64,000 nt of DNA from Lachnospiraceae bacterium (GTDB taxonomy: Bacteria; Bacillota; Clostridia; Lachnospirales; Lachnospiraceae). Positions within the stretch are counted from its first letter, which is position 1; each line of letters begins with the position of its first letter. Of the stretch, positions 44,666 through 53,793 are shown in pieces. The notes below the pieces were generated by a model that worked only from the letters and a program-made list of their open reading frames with translations, did no database searches and was not told where the DNA came from. Where the stretch lies: the NCBI GenBank assembly GCA_910576385.1, contig CAJTIR010000021.1, forward strand, positions 1-64,000, given 5' to 3'. Position numbers and translations under genes: made by a program.

Positions 44666-45385
44666 TCATTCTGTAATATCAGACTCCCCAAGTACTTTTA
44701 AGATTCTCCGATAATTATTTTGATTCAATAAATTCCAGTCCATAAAGCTGTCCAGCTTCCTGGTGGTTTTAATCATCTCATCCTGCTCCACATATTCAAC
44801 CAGACCCTGCTTTTGCAAAAATACCAGAATGTTATGTAAAAAGCCTTCTTTAGTCGTCTTGGCGCGGGAACCTTTTTCATCTGAGCGCAGCGCTTCATAT
44901 GCTTCCATCATATTGGAAAAGGCAATCCCTGCCTGTTCCTCTTCCTCTGGTGGTACTTGCTGCACCCCCTCCTTCAGCCTTAGAGAAATACAATTCTGCA
45001 GCTCTCCCACCCGCATATATTCGCGGGATTTGCTACTACTTCCCTGCCCATCATAAAATTCCACCAAGAGGGTTAAAATCGCAAATTGTGACAGATAATA
45101 ATCCTTATCTGTGGCATTGGATTTGCAGAGAGCATTTTTTAACTGAGGTTTGGTAAATCCCAGAAAATGATTCTCCTCCTTGGGAATCAGATAAATCACA
45201 TTTCCATAACGTTCAATATTGCAAAGGGCAATCTCCCCCTGAGACTTCACCAGATTCTGCACTGCCTCCTGTTCTGCATAGGCGCGATATAAAATCTGCG
45301 CCTTTTCCTCACACAGCTCATGATGCTCCAGCAGATAATAAAAAACCTCCTGACTCTGGTGAATCTCTTCTTTTTCGTAACCCAT
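44666..45385 (-). CDS. jetB: Wadjet JetB, MukE-like (DUF4194)
   Basis: A 239-aa winged-helix kleisin-associated (KITE/MukE-like) subunit of the DUF4194 type. It is helical and acidic with the C-terminal winged-helix segment FLHNILVFLQKQGLVEYVEQ, and lies in the fixed position between jetA and jetC. It starts 3 bases after the jetA stop, and jetC starts 22 bases beyond its own stop. It bridges JetA and the JetC heads. Identification rests on the operon position plus size and winged-helix pattern. Confidence 0.85.
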   Translation of the reverse strand: MGYEKEEIHQSQEVFYYLLEHHELCEEKAQILYRAYAEQEAVQNLVKSQGEIALCNIERYGNVIYLIPKEENHFLGFTKPQLKNALCKSNATDKDYYLSQFAILTLLVEFYDGQGSSSKSREYMRVGELQNCISLRLKEGVQQVPPEEEEQAGIAFSNMMEAYEALRSDEKGSRAKTTKEGFLHNILVFLQKQGLVEYVEQDEMIKTTRKLDSFMDWNLLNQNNYRRILKVLGESDITE

Positions 45386-45388
45386 GAT

Positions 45389-47008
45389 CTATTCCTCCTT
45401 TGTCACACATAGCATTACATTGGAACAGCGAATGGTTCTGTATTCTCCATTTTCATCTAAGACTGCCGAAAAAGTTACGGTCTCACCGTCATCAAGCCGA
45501 TAGACCTCAATCCGCCTAAGGCAGTGAAACTTTGGACATTCCTCAACCAGATTCAGCAGCATCACATTTAATTGAAATTCTCGGGACTGTTCCTGGATAT
45601 ATTCGCTCTGTTCCTGTTTTAATGCTAAGATATCTATCTCTCTGTTGCGTATCAATTCCACCATAATCTCCTTAAAAACTTCCACAGTCGGCAGCAGATC
45701 TGTCTGCTTCTCCGTCTCTTTTTCAAGCTGTTTTGACAATTCCAACAAAGAGATTTCTCCATCTTCGATGGCATATCCCAGCAAGCAAGCGAGACTTTTT
45801 TCATAACGAATTAACTTTTTCCTGTACAATAGTTCTTGTTCCTCTTCCCAGGCTCCCGCATCAAAATCAAGCTCTTCCTGTGTATCTGTTTCCTTAGCTT
45901 TGTGCACTGGCTTTTGCAGTTGAAAGGCTTTGTTGAGGTTGTAAACTTTCTCAGCCTCCTTGCAGAACAAAGGGCGCAGAAAATACTCCAGACGCTCTAA
46001 GGCCTGCGGCTGCTCTAAAATCTTATCATACAGACTGGTACGCAAGGGAAAACGCCGAATCAGAGACATCTGTGACAATGCCTCCAGCTCCTTGGTATAC
46101 AAAGATTTTAAGTCAAAATGACTGTTTAAAATTTTCTGGTGCTCGTCTATGGCGCGGTTTAAATACTGTTCAATCTCCCGCAGATGATTTAATTTCTCTT
46201 CCTCCTTTTCGGTTAGTTTTTGCACATTGATATTTGCCTCCTCTAACTCCCTGGCTCGACTCTTTACCAAGTCTCGATAGTTCTGGAATTTCTGCTTGGT
46301 ATCGCTGATCGTCTCCAGATTTTCATTTAAGATCTCCTGATAATCGCGCACAGAATAATTCAGGGCATTTCTGCGAATCTTCCCCATCGCCTCCTGAATT
46401 TTTTGAAGCTGGATACGCAGAAGATTAAAGACATTTTTTATCTCATCCACAGCCTTGTCGTAACTCTGCTTCTCTAAATGCATCTGAAAAATCATCTCAT
46501 GGATGGTAAGCTTCATATTATTTTCAATTTCTAATGTGGATAACAAAAGATTATAACCGTCATCGGTGAGATAATAAGAAGTGCGCTTCACATCTTGCTC
46601 ATTGTACACAATACGATTGGCCACATAACTGATATTCATAATCTGATAAGCGTTATGCTCAAAATTAAATCCATCAAAATACATAGTCTTTCCTTCATTG
46701 GAAAGTACTACATTTACAATAAAGTCTCCCAGGGCACGGCAGTCCTCATAAGTCATCTGCTTCTCAAAATGATGCATATTGATGGTATCAATGTACGCGC
46801 CGATATCGTCCATTGTACAGTGTTCCTCTTTTAAGGACTGCTCCATAATATATAACAGCACTGCAAAAATCATATTGAACTGCTCATCTGTTTTCAGAAA
46901 ACCATATTTCTTCCATAGCGTTTTCTGAAGGCTGTTCTGGACTAAAACCGTATACAAACCTACGTTTTTCATTCTTCTGGGGAAATGCTTTAAAAATTCA
47001 AATTGCAT
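45389..47008 (-). CDS. jetA: Wadjet JetA, MukF-like kleisin
   Basis: A 539-aa kleisin-like subunit. An N-terminal winged-helix region (about 1-180) is followed by a helical coiled-coil middle (NYSVRDYQEILNENLETISD) and a C-terminal domain with a strand-rich end. It connects the two heads of the JetC dimer. Start ATG 47008 is chosen because GGAG lies 6 bases upstream. It is 74 bases downstream of jetD and directly precedes jetB. Confidence 0.86.
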   Translation of the reverse strand: MQFEFLKHFPRRMKNVGLYTVLVQNSLQKTLWKKYGFLKTDEQFNMIFAVLLYIMEQSLKEEHCTMDDIGAYIDTINMHHFEKQMTYEDCRALGDFIVNVVLSNEGKTMYFDGFNFEHNAYQIMNISYVANRIVYNEQDVKRTSYYLTDDGYNLLLSTLEIENNMKLTIHEMIFQMHLEKQSYDKAVDEIKNVFNLLRIQLQKIQEAMGKIRRNALNYSVRDYQEILNENLETISDTKQKFQNYRDLVKSRARELEEANINVQKLTEKEEEKLNHLREIEQYLNRAIDEHQKILNSHFDLKSLYTKELEALSQMSLIRRFPLRTSLYDKILEQPQALERLEYFLRPLFCKEAEKVYNLNKAFQLQKPVHKAKETDTQEELDFDAGAWEEEQELLYRKKLIRYEKSLACLLGYAIEDGEISLLELSKQLEKETEKQTDLLPTVEVFKEIMVELIRNREIDILALKQEQSEYIQEQSREFQLNVMLLNLVEECPKFHCLRRIEVYRLDDGETVTFSAVLDENGEYRTIRCSNVMLCVTKEE

Positions 47009-47082
47009 AGTTTTCTCCGTTCCTGGCAATTTTAACTGACATTACAACTGTCAAAACATTAGCTGATGAGTGAACTGTAACA

Positions 47083-48075
47083 CTAAAAATCATAGCTATT
47101 TAAAATCTCCTGCGGAATATATTGCCCCTGCTTTAAAATTTCCTGCATACGCTCTGCCGTTTCTCTGGAAAAATAAGAAAAAAATATCCCTGTCAAATTG
47201 CGATTCTGCTGTTCCTTTGTGTCTGGCAGACTGTCCGCCTGATCTGCTTTTGCAAGCATTCTCTCATATGCCGCCACAAAAGGAACAACTATTCTATTTT
47301 CCTGGCACCGATTTCTAAGGCTCTCATAAATTCCAATGCCCTCATAATCCAGATCTCCAAAATAATAAAGTGTATTATTTTCAAATTGCATATAAGGCTC
47401 CACAGAGAGATCAAATTCCTGAAAGGATTTTACAATCCGCTTTCCACCTCCATAAATCAATGTCCCGATCTCTTCCCCTAAAATTCTGGTATGCCCGTCC
47501 AGTAAAAATTTGCGCATACTAAAAAATGTATCTTTATTCTCCAATATTAGCATTTTTTGAGGTGTCTTCCTGGTATTTGAGTAATAAGGAATTGGCTCTG
47601 CAGTCTCATAGACCTTGAAATCATCCAGACTTATCCCACAGCGCTTTAAAATCTTCTTACCCTGTTCCTTAGACAAAAATTTCTCTCTATTCCAGATCTC
47701 AAAGCTACGCTCATTAACCGATTCTGGCTGTTCCAAAAGCTCTTGGTTTGTTTTCAGATACTGGTTAAGCATCAACACCCATACTCTGTCCTTTTGGTAT
47801 TCCTTTACATGTGACAGATAATAATCTATCGTAATTTTCGGCACAAGCTGATAACTTAGTTCATCTTTCAGTTCTTTCTCCAGCGCTTCCTCCAATTGTT
47901 CTTCTTCAAGCACCCAATAGGCAAGAAGCAGCGCCGGCTTCTTGCCATTGGATTTTGCATTTTTTACAGGCATAAGTTTTTGTTCTGCAAGCAGCCTTAT
48001 AATATAACACCGATGCTGTTCGTATGAATAATCAGGATGGCGTTCCATAAGCTCATCCAAAGAAATTCGTCTCAT
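47083..48075 (-). CDS. jetD: Wadjet JetD, TOPRIM plasmid nuclease
   Basis: A 330-aa protein of the DUF2220/DUF3322 type. The C-terminal TOPRIM domain, related to topoisomerase VI A subunits, shows YYFGDLDYEGIGIYESL (the D-x-D-x-x-G metal motif) and, N-terminal to it, the catalytic Glu candidate in EEIGTLIYGGG. JetD cuts the plasmid held by the JetABC motor. Start ATG 48075 has GGAGAG upstream and lies 11 bases after the oxidoreductase stop. In most Wadjet operons jetD is last; here it is first. Confidence 0.88.
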   Translation of the reverse strand: MRRISLDELMERHPDYSYEQHRCYIIRLLAEQKLMPVKNAKSNGKKPALLLAYWVLEEEQLEEALEKELKDELSYQLVPKITIDYYLSHVKEYQKDRVWVLMLNQYLKTNQELLEQPESVNERSFEIWNREKFLSKEQGKKILKRCGISLDDFKVYETAEPIPYYSNTRKTPQKMLILENKDTFFSMRKFLLDGHTRILGEEIGTLIYGGGKRIVKSFQEFDLSVEPYMQFENNTLYYFGDLDYEGIGIYESLRNRCQENRIVVPFVAAYERMLAKADQADSLPDTKEQQNRNLTGIFFSYFSRETAERMQEILKQGQYIPQEILNSYDF

Positions 48076-48086
48076 GGTGTCTCTCC

Positions 48087-49055
48087 TCACTCGCAGGGAA
48101 ATACCATTCCCCACTGCCTGCGAATATGATCTAAAATTTTCATTACGCGCAATGTCTCGCTGTGAGGCATCTCTGGACATTCATACTTCCCCTCCTCAAT
48201 GGCTTTCTTACAGGACATTACCTCATATTCATAACCATTGATCTGCTCTGGCGCCTGATAACGGGCTGTCATCTTGCGATTTAGATCATATACTCGAATT
48301 TCCTCACAATTATTGATATTCTGTACTTCCAGATAACCCTGATCACCGCTGATCACGCCCTGTCGGTCCGTCTGCGCCAGCATATCGCTGTGGAGCACTG
48401 CCATCTTTCCATCAGCAAAGGACAAAGTGATACTATTCATCCAGTCCACTCCTTTTGGCGACATGATCGCCGTAGCATCAATTTTCTCCACTTCCCCCTG
48501 AAATGCCATCAATGCAAAATTAATCGGATAAACCCCCAAATCCAATAACGCACCGCCAGCCAGCTCGGGATTTTGCATCCGCTCCACATGAGGCAGGATA
48601 TAGCCCAAATTTGCAGTCAGGGAAGTGACCTTTCCCAAAATGCCGCTCGCTAAGATATCATCAATCATTTTTCGGCTGGGCATATAGCGCGTCCAGATGG
48701 CTTCTGCCAGAAGCAGTCCTTTTTCTTGTGAGAGGCGGATTAACTCTTCCGCCTGCGCTGCATTTACCGTAAATGCCTTTTCTACCAGCACATGCTTGTT
48801 ATGCTCCAGACATAGCTTTGTGTGTTGATAATGATGTGAGTGGGGGGAAGCCACATAGATAAGCTCTACTTGTGGATCCTCTGCCAGCTCCTGATAGGAG
48901 CCATAAGCCTTTGCAAAGCCCCACTGTTTTGCAAACTTCTCTGCGCGTCCATAATCCCTGGAGGCCACTGCATAACATTCCATTCCTTCCAGTTCTGATA
49001 CTGCTTTCGCCATACTGCGGGCGATATTGCCCGGCGCCAAAATTCCAAATTTCAT
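48087..49055 (-). CDS. Gfo/Idh/MocA-family oxidoreductase
   Basis: A 322-aa NAD(P)-dependent sugar or polyol dehydrogenase. The N-terminal Rossmann fold has GILAPGNIARSMAKAV (a GxGxxA variant), and VELIYVASPHSHHYQHTKL, HVLVEKAFTVNAAQAEELI (the EKP-like motif, here EKAF) and the second domain SGGALLDLGVYPINF with the catalytic DxxxH-equivalent (DLGVYPIN). Substrate unknown. It is 11 bases upstream of jetD and therefore probably co-transcribed with the Wadjet genes, though no functional link is evident. The 188 bases to carB hold no clear promoter. Confidence 0.88.
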   Translation of the reverse strand: MKFGILAPGNIARSMAKAVSELEGMECYAVASRDYGRAEKFAKQWGFAKAYGSYQELAEDPQVELIYVASPHSHHYQHTKLCLEHNKHVLVEKAFTVNAAQAEELIRLSQEKGLLLAEAIWTRYMPSRKMIDDILASGILGKVTSLTANLGYILPHVERMQNPELAGGALLDLGVYPINFALMAFQGEVEKIDATAIMSPKGVDWMNSITLSFADGKMAVLHSDMLAQTDRQGVISGDQGYLEVQNINNCEEIRVYDLNRKMTARYQAPEQINGYEYEVMSCKKAIEEGKYECPEMPHSETLRVMKILDHIRRQWGMVFPCE

Positions 49056-49243
49056 ACTATTCTCCTTTTCTATTTTCGTTCATAATGATAGCCATAATTG
49101 TAACTGTTAGAGACCCGAAACTCTACGCCATCATAGTTAGAATCAAAATAAATGGTACTGTTCCATATATAGTAAACACTGCCTTACAATTTTCGTGCCA
49201 CCGAAGACACTCAAATCGTAAAGCAGCGAAATCTATACCCTAC

Positions 49244-52200
49244 CTAAATATTCTTCACTTTTGCAATATCAATTAAATTGAGCTTTTCTGTGCTGTCAGC
49301 ATGTTCTAAGCTGCGTGCCAGCGCATTTGCTGTATCCATTGCTGTGATACAGTATACTCCCGTCTCAATGGCATTTCGGCGGATTAAGAACCCATCACGG
49401 CTTTTATCCCTGCCCTGTGTGGGCGTATCAATCACTAAGTCAATCTTATGACCTAAAATCAAATCCATGACATTCGGTGATTCTTGTGAAATCTTATTGA
49501 TTCTGCGTGCCTCCACGCCATGCCCTTGCAAATATTTTGCCGTACTTCTGGTAGCATAAATCTTATAGCCTAAAGCCTCAAAGCGTTTGCCAATGTCTAC
49601 CGATTCCGGCTTATCCGCATCTTTAACCGTCATAATCATCTGCTTATATTTGGGAAGCACTACGCCTGCCCCCAAGAATGCTTTATATAAAGCCTCATCA
49701 AATGTTTTTCCAATTCCTAAGCACTCTCCGGTTGACTTCATTTCCGGTCCAAGGCTGATCTCTGCCCCGCGCAGCTTCTCGAAAGAAAATACTGGCATCT
49801 TGATTGCCACATATTCTGCCTCTGGCGCAAGCCCTACTGGATAACCCAGACCTTTGAGTGTATTTCCAATAATCACCTGCGTGGCAAGATCTACGATCGG
49901 AATCCCAGTCACCTTACTGATATAAGGAACCGTACGCGAAGAACGCGGATTTACCTCAATCACATAGACATCTTCATCCATCGCAATAAACTGAATATTG
50001 ATCAGCCCCACTACATGCAGCGCCCGTGCCAGCCGTCTCGTGTACTCGACAATCTTTTCCTTAACCTTTGTGCTGATTGTCGGAGCCGGATAGACAGAAA
50101 TACTGTCACCGGAATGAACCCCAGTCCGTTCAATATGCTCCATAATTCCTGGAATCAAGATATCTGTGCCATCACAAACGGCATCAACCTCAATCTCCTT
50201 GCCTTGCAGATATTTATCTACCAAAATCGGATGATCTTGGGCAATGCGGTTGATAATCTCCATAAATTCTTCTATTTCCTGATCGGAATATGCAATCTGC
50301 ATTCCCTGGCCACCAAGCACATAGGAAGGACGCACCAGCACGGGATAACCTAAACGGTTTGCAACCGCCTTTGCTTCCTCTGCGGTGAATACGGTTCCTC
50401 CAGCAGCACGGGGAATCTCGGTCTGTTCCAGAATCTTATCAAACAATTCACGGTCCTCCGCCGCATCCACATCCTCCGCCTTAGTTCCCAGAATCGGAAC
50501 TCCCATCTTCATCAGGCTCTCTGTCAGCTTAATGGCAGTCTGTCCGCCAAACTGCACCACAGCGCCGTCTGGCTGCTCTAAACGCACAATACTCTCCACA
50601 TCCTCTGGCGTCAGCGGCTCAAAATACAATTTATCTGCAATATCAAAATCTGTAGATACTGTTTCTGGATTATTATTGACAATAATTGTCTCATAACCTT
50701 CTCTGGAAAATGCCCAAGTACAGTGTACCGAACAATAGTCAAACTCAATTCCCTGACCAATACGGATTGGACCAGAGCCAAGCACCAGCACTTTTTTCCT
50801 GCCGCTTGTCTTTGCAGCTTCATTTTCACTGCCAAAACAAGAATAATAATAGGGGGTCTCCGCCGCAAATTCCGCCGCGCAAGTATCTACCATCTTAAAT
50901 GCTGCAGTAATTCCATTTGCATAGCGCAGATCGCGGATCTCCCGTTCTTCCTTGCCTGTCAATCGTGCAATTACATTGTCTGGGAACTCAATCCGTTTTG
51001 CTTCCTTTAGCAGATCAATGGTCAGCTCTTCTTTTTCTAAGCGCTCCTCCATCTCCACCAAAATGGCAATTTTATCAATAAACCAATGGTCAATCATGGT
51101 CATATCGTGGATTTCATCATAGGAAATCCCTCTGCGCAGCGCCTCTGCAATCACCCAGATTCGACGGTCATCCACTTTTTCAAGCTGTCTTAGCAATTCT
51201 TTCTTGGAAAGTGAAGTAAAATCATAGGAACGCATACAATCCACATGCTGTTCCAGAGAACGAATAGCCTTCATCAAGGCGCCCTCAAAATTAGTACAGA
51301 TGCTCATGACCTCTCCAGTAGCCTTCATCTGAGTGGTTAAGCTCCGTTTTGCTGTAATAAACTTATCAAATGGCAGACGGGGGATCTTTACCACACAATA
51401 GTCAAGCATCGGCTCAAAGCTGGCATAGGTCTTGCCAGTGATGGCATTTTTGATCTCATCCAGCGTATATCCAAGAGCAATCTTTGCTGCCACTTTGGCA
51501 ATCGGATATCCAGTAGCTTTACTTGCCAGCGCAGAAGAACGGCTGACACGGGGATTGACCTCTATTACACAGTATTCAAAACTTTCGGGATGGAGCGCAT
51601 ACTGGACATTGCAGCCTCCGGTAATATTCAATTCAGAGATAATATTTAACGCAGAAGTACGCAGCATCTGATATTCTTTATCTCCCAAAGTCTGGGAAGG
51701 GGCAACCACAATACTGTCTCCGGTATGGACGCCTACCGGGTCAATATTTTCCATATTACATACTGTAATGCAGTTGCCGGCCGCATCGCGCATTACCTCA
51801 TATTCAATTTCCTTCCAGCCTGCAATACAGCGCTCTACCAGCACTTCTCCCACACGGCTTAAACGCAGTCCATTGGTGAGGATATCCACAAGCTCCGTCT
51901 CATTGTGGGCAATACCGCCGCCGCTGCCTCCCAGTGTATACGCTGGACGCAGTACAACTGGATAGCCAATCGTATTCGTGAAGGCAATCCCATCCTCCAC
52001 ATTGTGGACAACCAGTGAGGGCGCACAGGGCTCTCCGATCTTCTCCATCGTATCTTTAAACGCCTGCCGATCCTCCGCCTTAAAGATTGTCTCTGCCGTG
52101 GTTCCAATCAGCTTTACCTGATGCTTCTCTAAAAATCCCGATTCGGCAAGCTCCATCCCTAAATTGAGCCCTGCCTGGCCTCCCAGTGTGGGAAGAACGC

Positions 52201-52453
52201 TGTCCGGCTTTTCTTTCAAAATAATCTGTTCCAAAACTTTTACTGTCAAGGGTTCAATATAAACCTCATCTGCAATTTCCTTATCGGTCATAATTGTTGC
52301 CGGATTAGAATTGACCAGCACAACCTCCACGCCTTCCTCTTTCAGAGAACGACATGCCTGTGTTCCTGCATAGTCAAATTCTGCCGCCTGGCCGATCACA
52401 ATGGGACCGGAACCGATTACTAACACTTTCTTAATATCTGGATTCTTTGGCAT
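49244..52453 (-). CDS. carB: Carbamoyl-phosphate synthase large subunit
   Basis: A 1069-aa enzyme with two ATP-grasp halves. The N-half opens DIKKVLVIGSGPIVIGQAAE and carries the biotin-carboxylase-like carboxyphosphate site; the C-half starts KKVLVLGSGPIRIGQGIE and is the carbamoyl-phosphate site. An MGS-like C-terminal regulatory domain follows (residues about 935-1069). It combines bicarbonate, ammonia from CarA and two ATP for arginine and pyrimidine synthesis. The start overlaps the carA stop by one base. Full length, no anomalies. Confidence 0.98.
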   Translation of the reverse strand: MPKNPDIKKVLVIGSGPIVIGQAAEFDYAGTQACRSLKEEGVEVVLVNSNPATIMTDKEIADEVYIEPLTVKVLEQIILKEKPDSVLPTLGGQAGLNLGMELAESGFLEKHQVKLIGTTAETIFKAEDRQAFKDTMEKIGEPCAPSLVVHNVEDGIAFTNTIGYPVVLRPAYTLGGSGGGIAHNETELVDILTNGLRLSRVGEVLVERCIAGWKEIEYEVMRDAAGNCITVCNMENIDPVGVHTGDSIVVAPSQTLGDKEYQMLRTSALNIISELNITGGCNVQYALHPESFEYCVIEVNPRVSRSSALASKATGYPIAKVAAKIALGYTLDEIKNAITGKTYASFEPMLDYCVVKIPRLPFDKFITAKRSLTTQMKATGEVMSICTNFEGALMKAIRSLEQHVDCMRSYDFTSLSKKELLRQLEKVDDRRIWVIAEALRRGISYDEIHDMTMIDHWFIDKIAILVEMEERLEKEELTIDLLKEAKRIEFPDNVIARLTGKEEREIRDLRYANGITAAFKMVDTCAAEFAAETPYYYSCFGSENEAAKTSGRKKVLVLGSGPIRIGQGIEFDYCSVHCTWAFSREGYETIIVNNNPETVSTDFDIADKLYFEPLTPEDVESIVRLEQPDGAVVQFGGQTAIKLTESLMKMGVPILGTKAEDVDAAEDRELFDKILEQTEIPRAAGGTVFTAEEAKAVANRLGYPVLVRPSYVLGGQGMQIAYSDQEIEEFMEIINRIAQDHPILVDKYLQGKEIEVDAVCDGTDILIPGIMEHIERTGVHSGDSISVYPAPTISTKVKEKIVEYTRRLARALHVVGLINIQFIAMDEDVYVIEVNPRSSRTVPYISKVTGIPIVDLATQVIIGNTLKGLGYPVGLAPEAEYVAIKMPVFSFEKLRGAEISLGPEMKSTGECLGIGKTFDEALYKAFLGAGVVLPKYKQMIMTVKDADKPESVDIGKRFEALGYKIYATRSTAKYLQGHGVEARRINKISQESPNVMDLILGHKIDLVIDTPTQGRDKSRDGFLIRRNAIETGVYCITAMDTANALARSLEHADSTEKLNLIDIAKVKNI

Positions 52454-53523
52454 TACTGGTTCCCTCCCATCATATTGATAAATCGGTCAAATAAATATGC
52501 GCTGTCCTGAGGTCCCGGACATGCTTCCGGGTGAAACTGTACTGTAAAAATATTCTTTCCTGTATATTTTAATCCTTCATTCGTGCCATCATTGACATTG
52601 ATAAATGCCGGAACTGCAACAGAAGAATCCAGGTTGTCTGTATCTACCACATAACCATGATTCTGAGAAGAAATGTACACCCTTCCAGTTTCCAAATCCT
52701 TTACCGGATGGTTGCCGCCCCGATGCCCATATTTCATCTTATGAGAATCCGCACCATTGGCAAGCGCCATTAACTGATGTCCTAGACAAATCGCAAAAAT
52801 TGGTGTATCTGACTGATATAATTTCTTGATTTCCTGAATAATTTCCCCACATTCCTTAGGATCTCCAGGCCCATTACTGAGCATAATTCCATCTGGCTTG
52901 TCCTTTAAGATATCTTCCGCAGAAGTATGCGCTGGATAAACTGTCACTTGACAGCCTCTGTCGTTGAGAGATTTTGCAATATTTTGCTTAGCTCCAAAAT
53001 CCATCAGAGCAACCTTTTTCCCTTTGCCCTCCAATCGGAAAGGCTTATCGCAAGTCACTTTGTCCACTACGTTTCCAGTGCTGTATTTCTTCAACTTTGG
53101 AAGTATTTCTTCCAGACAAAACGCTTCATTCGTAGTAATCATGCCATTCATGGTTCCCTTTTCTCTGAGCATCTTTGTCAGTGCCCGCGTATCAATACCA
53201 GCAATGCCCGGGATGTCATACTTTTTCAAAAAGTCTTGAATACTTCCCTGGCAGCGGAAATTACTGGACATCCGTGACAATTCTCTCACAATATAGCCAT
53301 CTGGCCAAGGCCTCTTAGATTCCATATCCGGTGTAATTCCATAATTGCCAATTAATGGGTATGTCATGACTACTGCCTGTCCAGCATAAGAGGGGTCTGT
53401 CAAAACCTCAAGATAACCTGTCATGGAGGTATTAAAAACTATTTCGCTGACCACTTCTCTGGCAGAGCCGATGCTCGTTCCTTCAAACACGGTTCCATCT
53501 TCCAGTATTAGAAATGCTTTCAT
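52453..53523 (-). CDS. carA: Carbamoyl-phosphate synthase small subunit
   Basis: A 356-aa glutamine amidotransferase subunit. The N-terminal CPSase domain (MKAFLILEDGTVFEGTSIG) is followed by a class-I GATase: nucleophile Cys in FAICLGHQLMALANG, and His-Glu in TVQFHPEACPGP. It supplies ammonia to CarB. It is the first gene of the carAB operon, with a promoter 40 bases upstream. No PyrR-type leader or T-box is visible in the short 5' region, so control is not evident. Confidence 0.98.
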   Translation of the reverse strand: MKAFLILEDGTVFEGTSIGSAREVVSEIVFNTSMTGYLEVLTDPSYAGQAVVMTYPLIGNYGITPDMESKRPWPDGYIVRELSRMSSNFRCQGSIQDFLKKYDIPGIAGIDTRALTKMLREKGTMNGMITTNEAFCLEEILPKLKKYSTGNVVDKVTCDKPFRLEGKGKKVALMDFGAKQNIAKSLNDRGCQVTVYPAHTSAEDILKDKPDGIMLSNGPGDPKECGEIIQEIKKLYQSDTPIFAICLGHQLMALANGADSHKMKYGHRGGNHPVKDLETGRVYISSQNHGYVVDTDNLDSSVAVPAFINVNDGTNEGLKYTGKNIFTVQFHPEACPGPQDSAYLFDRFINMMGGNQ

Positions 53524-53563
53524 CTATTTACCGCCCTTTCTCTAATTTGCCTAAATTGCAAAA

Positions 53564-53592
53564 ATTCTACCATATTTCAAGCTTTTTTTCAA
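53564..53592 (-). promoter_or_regulatory. Promoter of carAB
   Basis: Minus-strand TTGAAA (53587-53592) and TAGAAT (53564-53569) are 17 bases apart, 40 bases upstream of the carA start. The rest of the 270-base gap to the methyltransferase is AT-rich without further features. Confidence 0.75.
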
Positions 53593-53793
53593 CCTTTGAT
53601 CTATCTTTCTATACAAAAAAATTATACACAGCACTATAAAATTATAATTAAGCAAACGGTTAAGAACAAGCTATTATTTAGCTCTTTCTTTATTTTATAA
53701 GGAAATCAAACGCTCAATCAGATTTTTATTTCACCTCCAAAGAAAAAAATCTTGGCTTATTTTTCTATTTTCATACGCCTTTACTTTTTTCTC

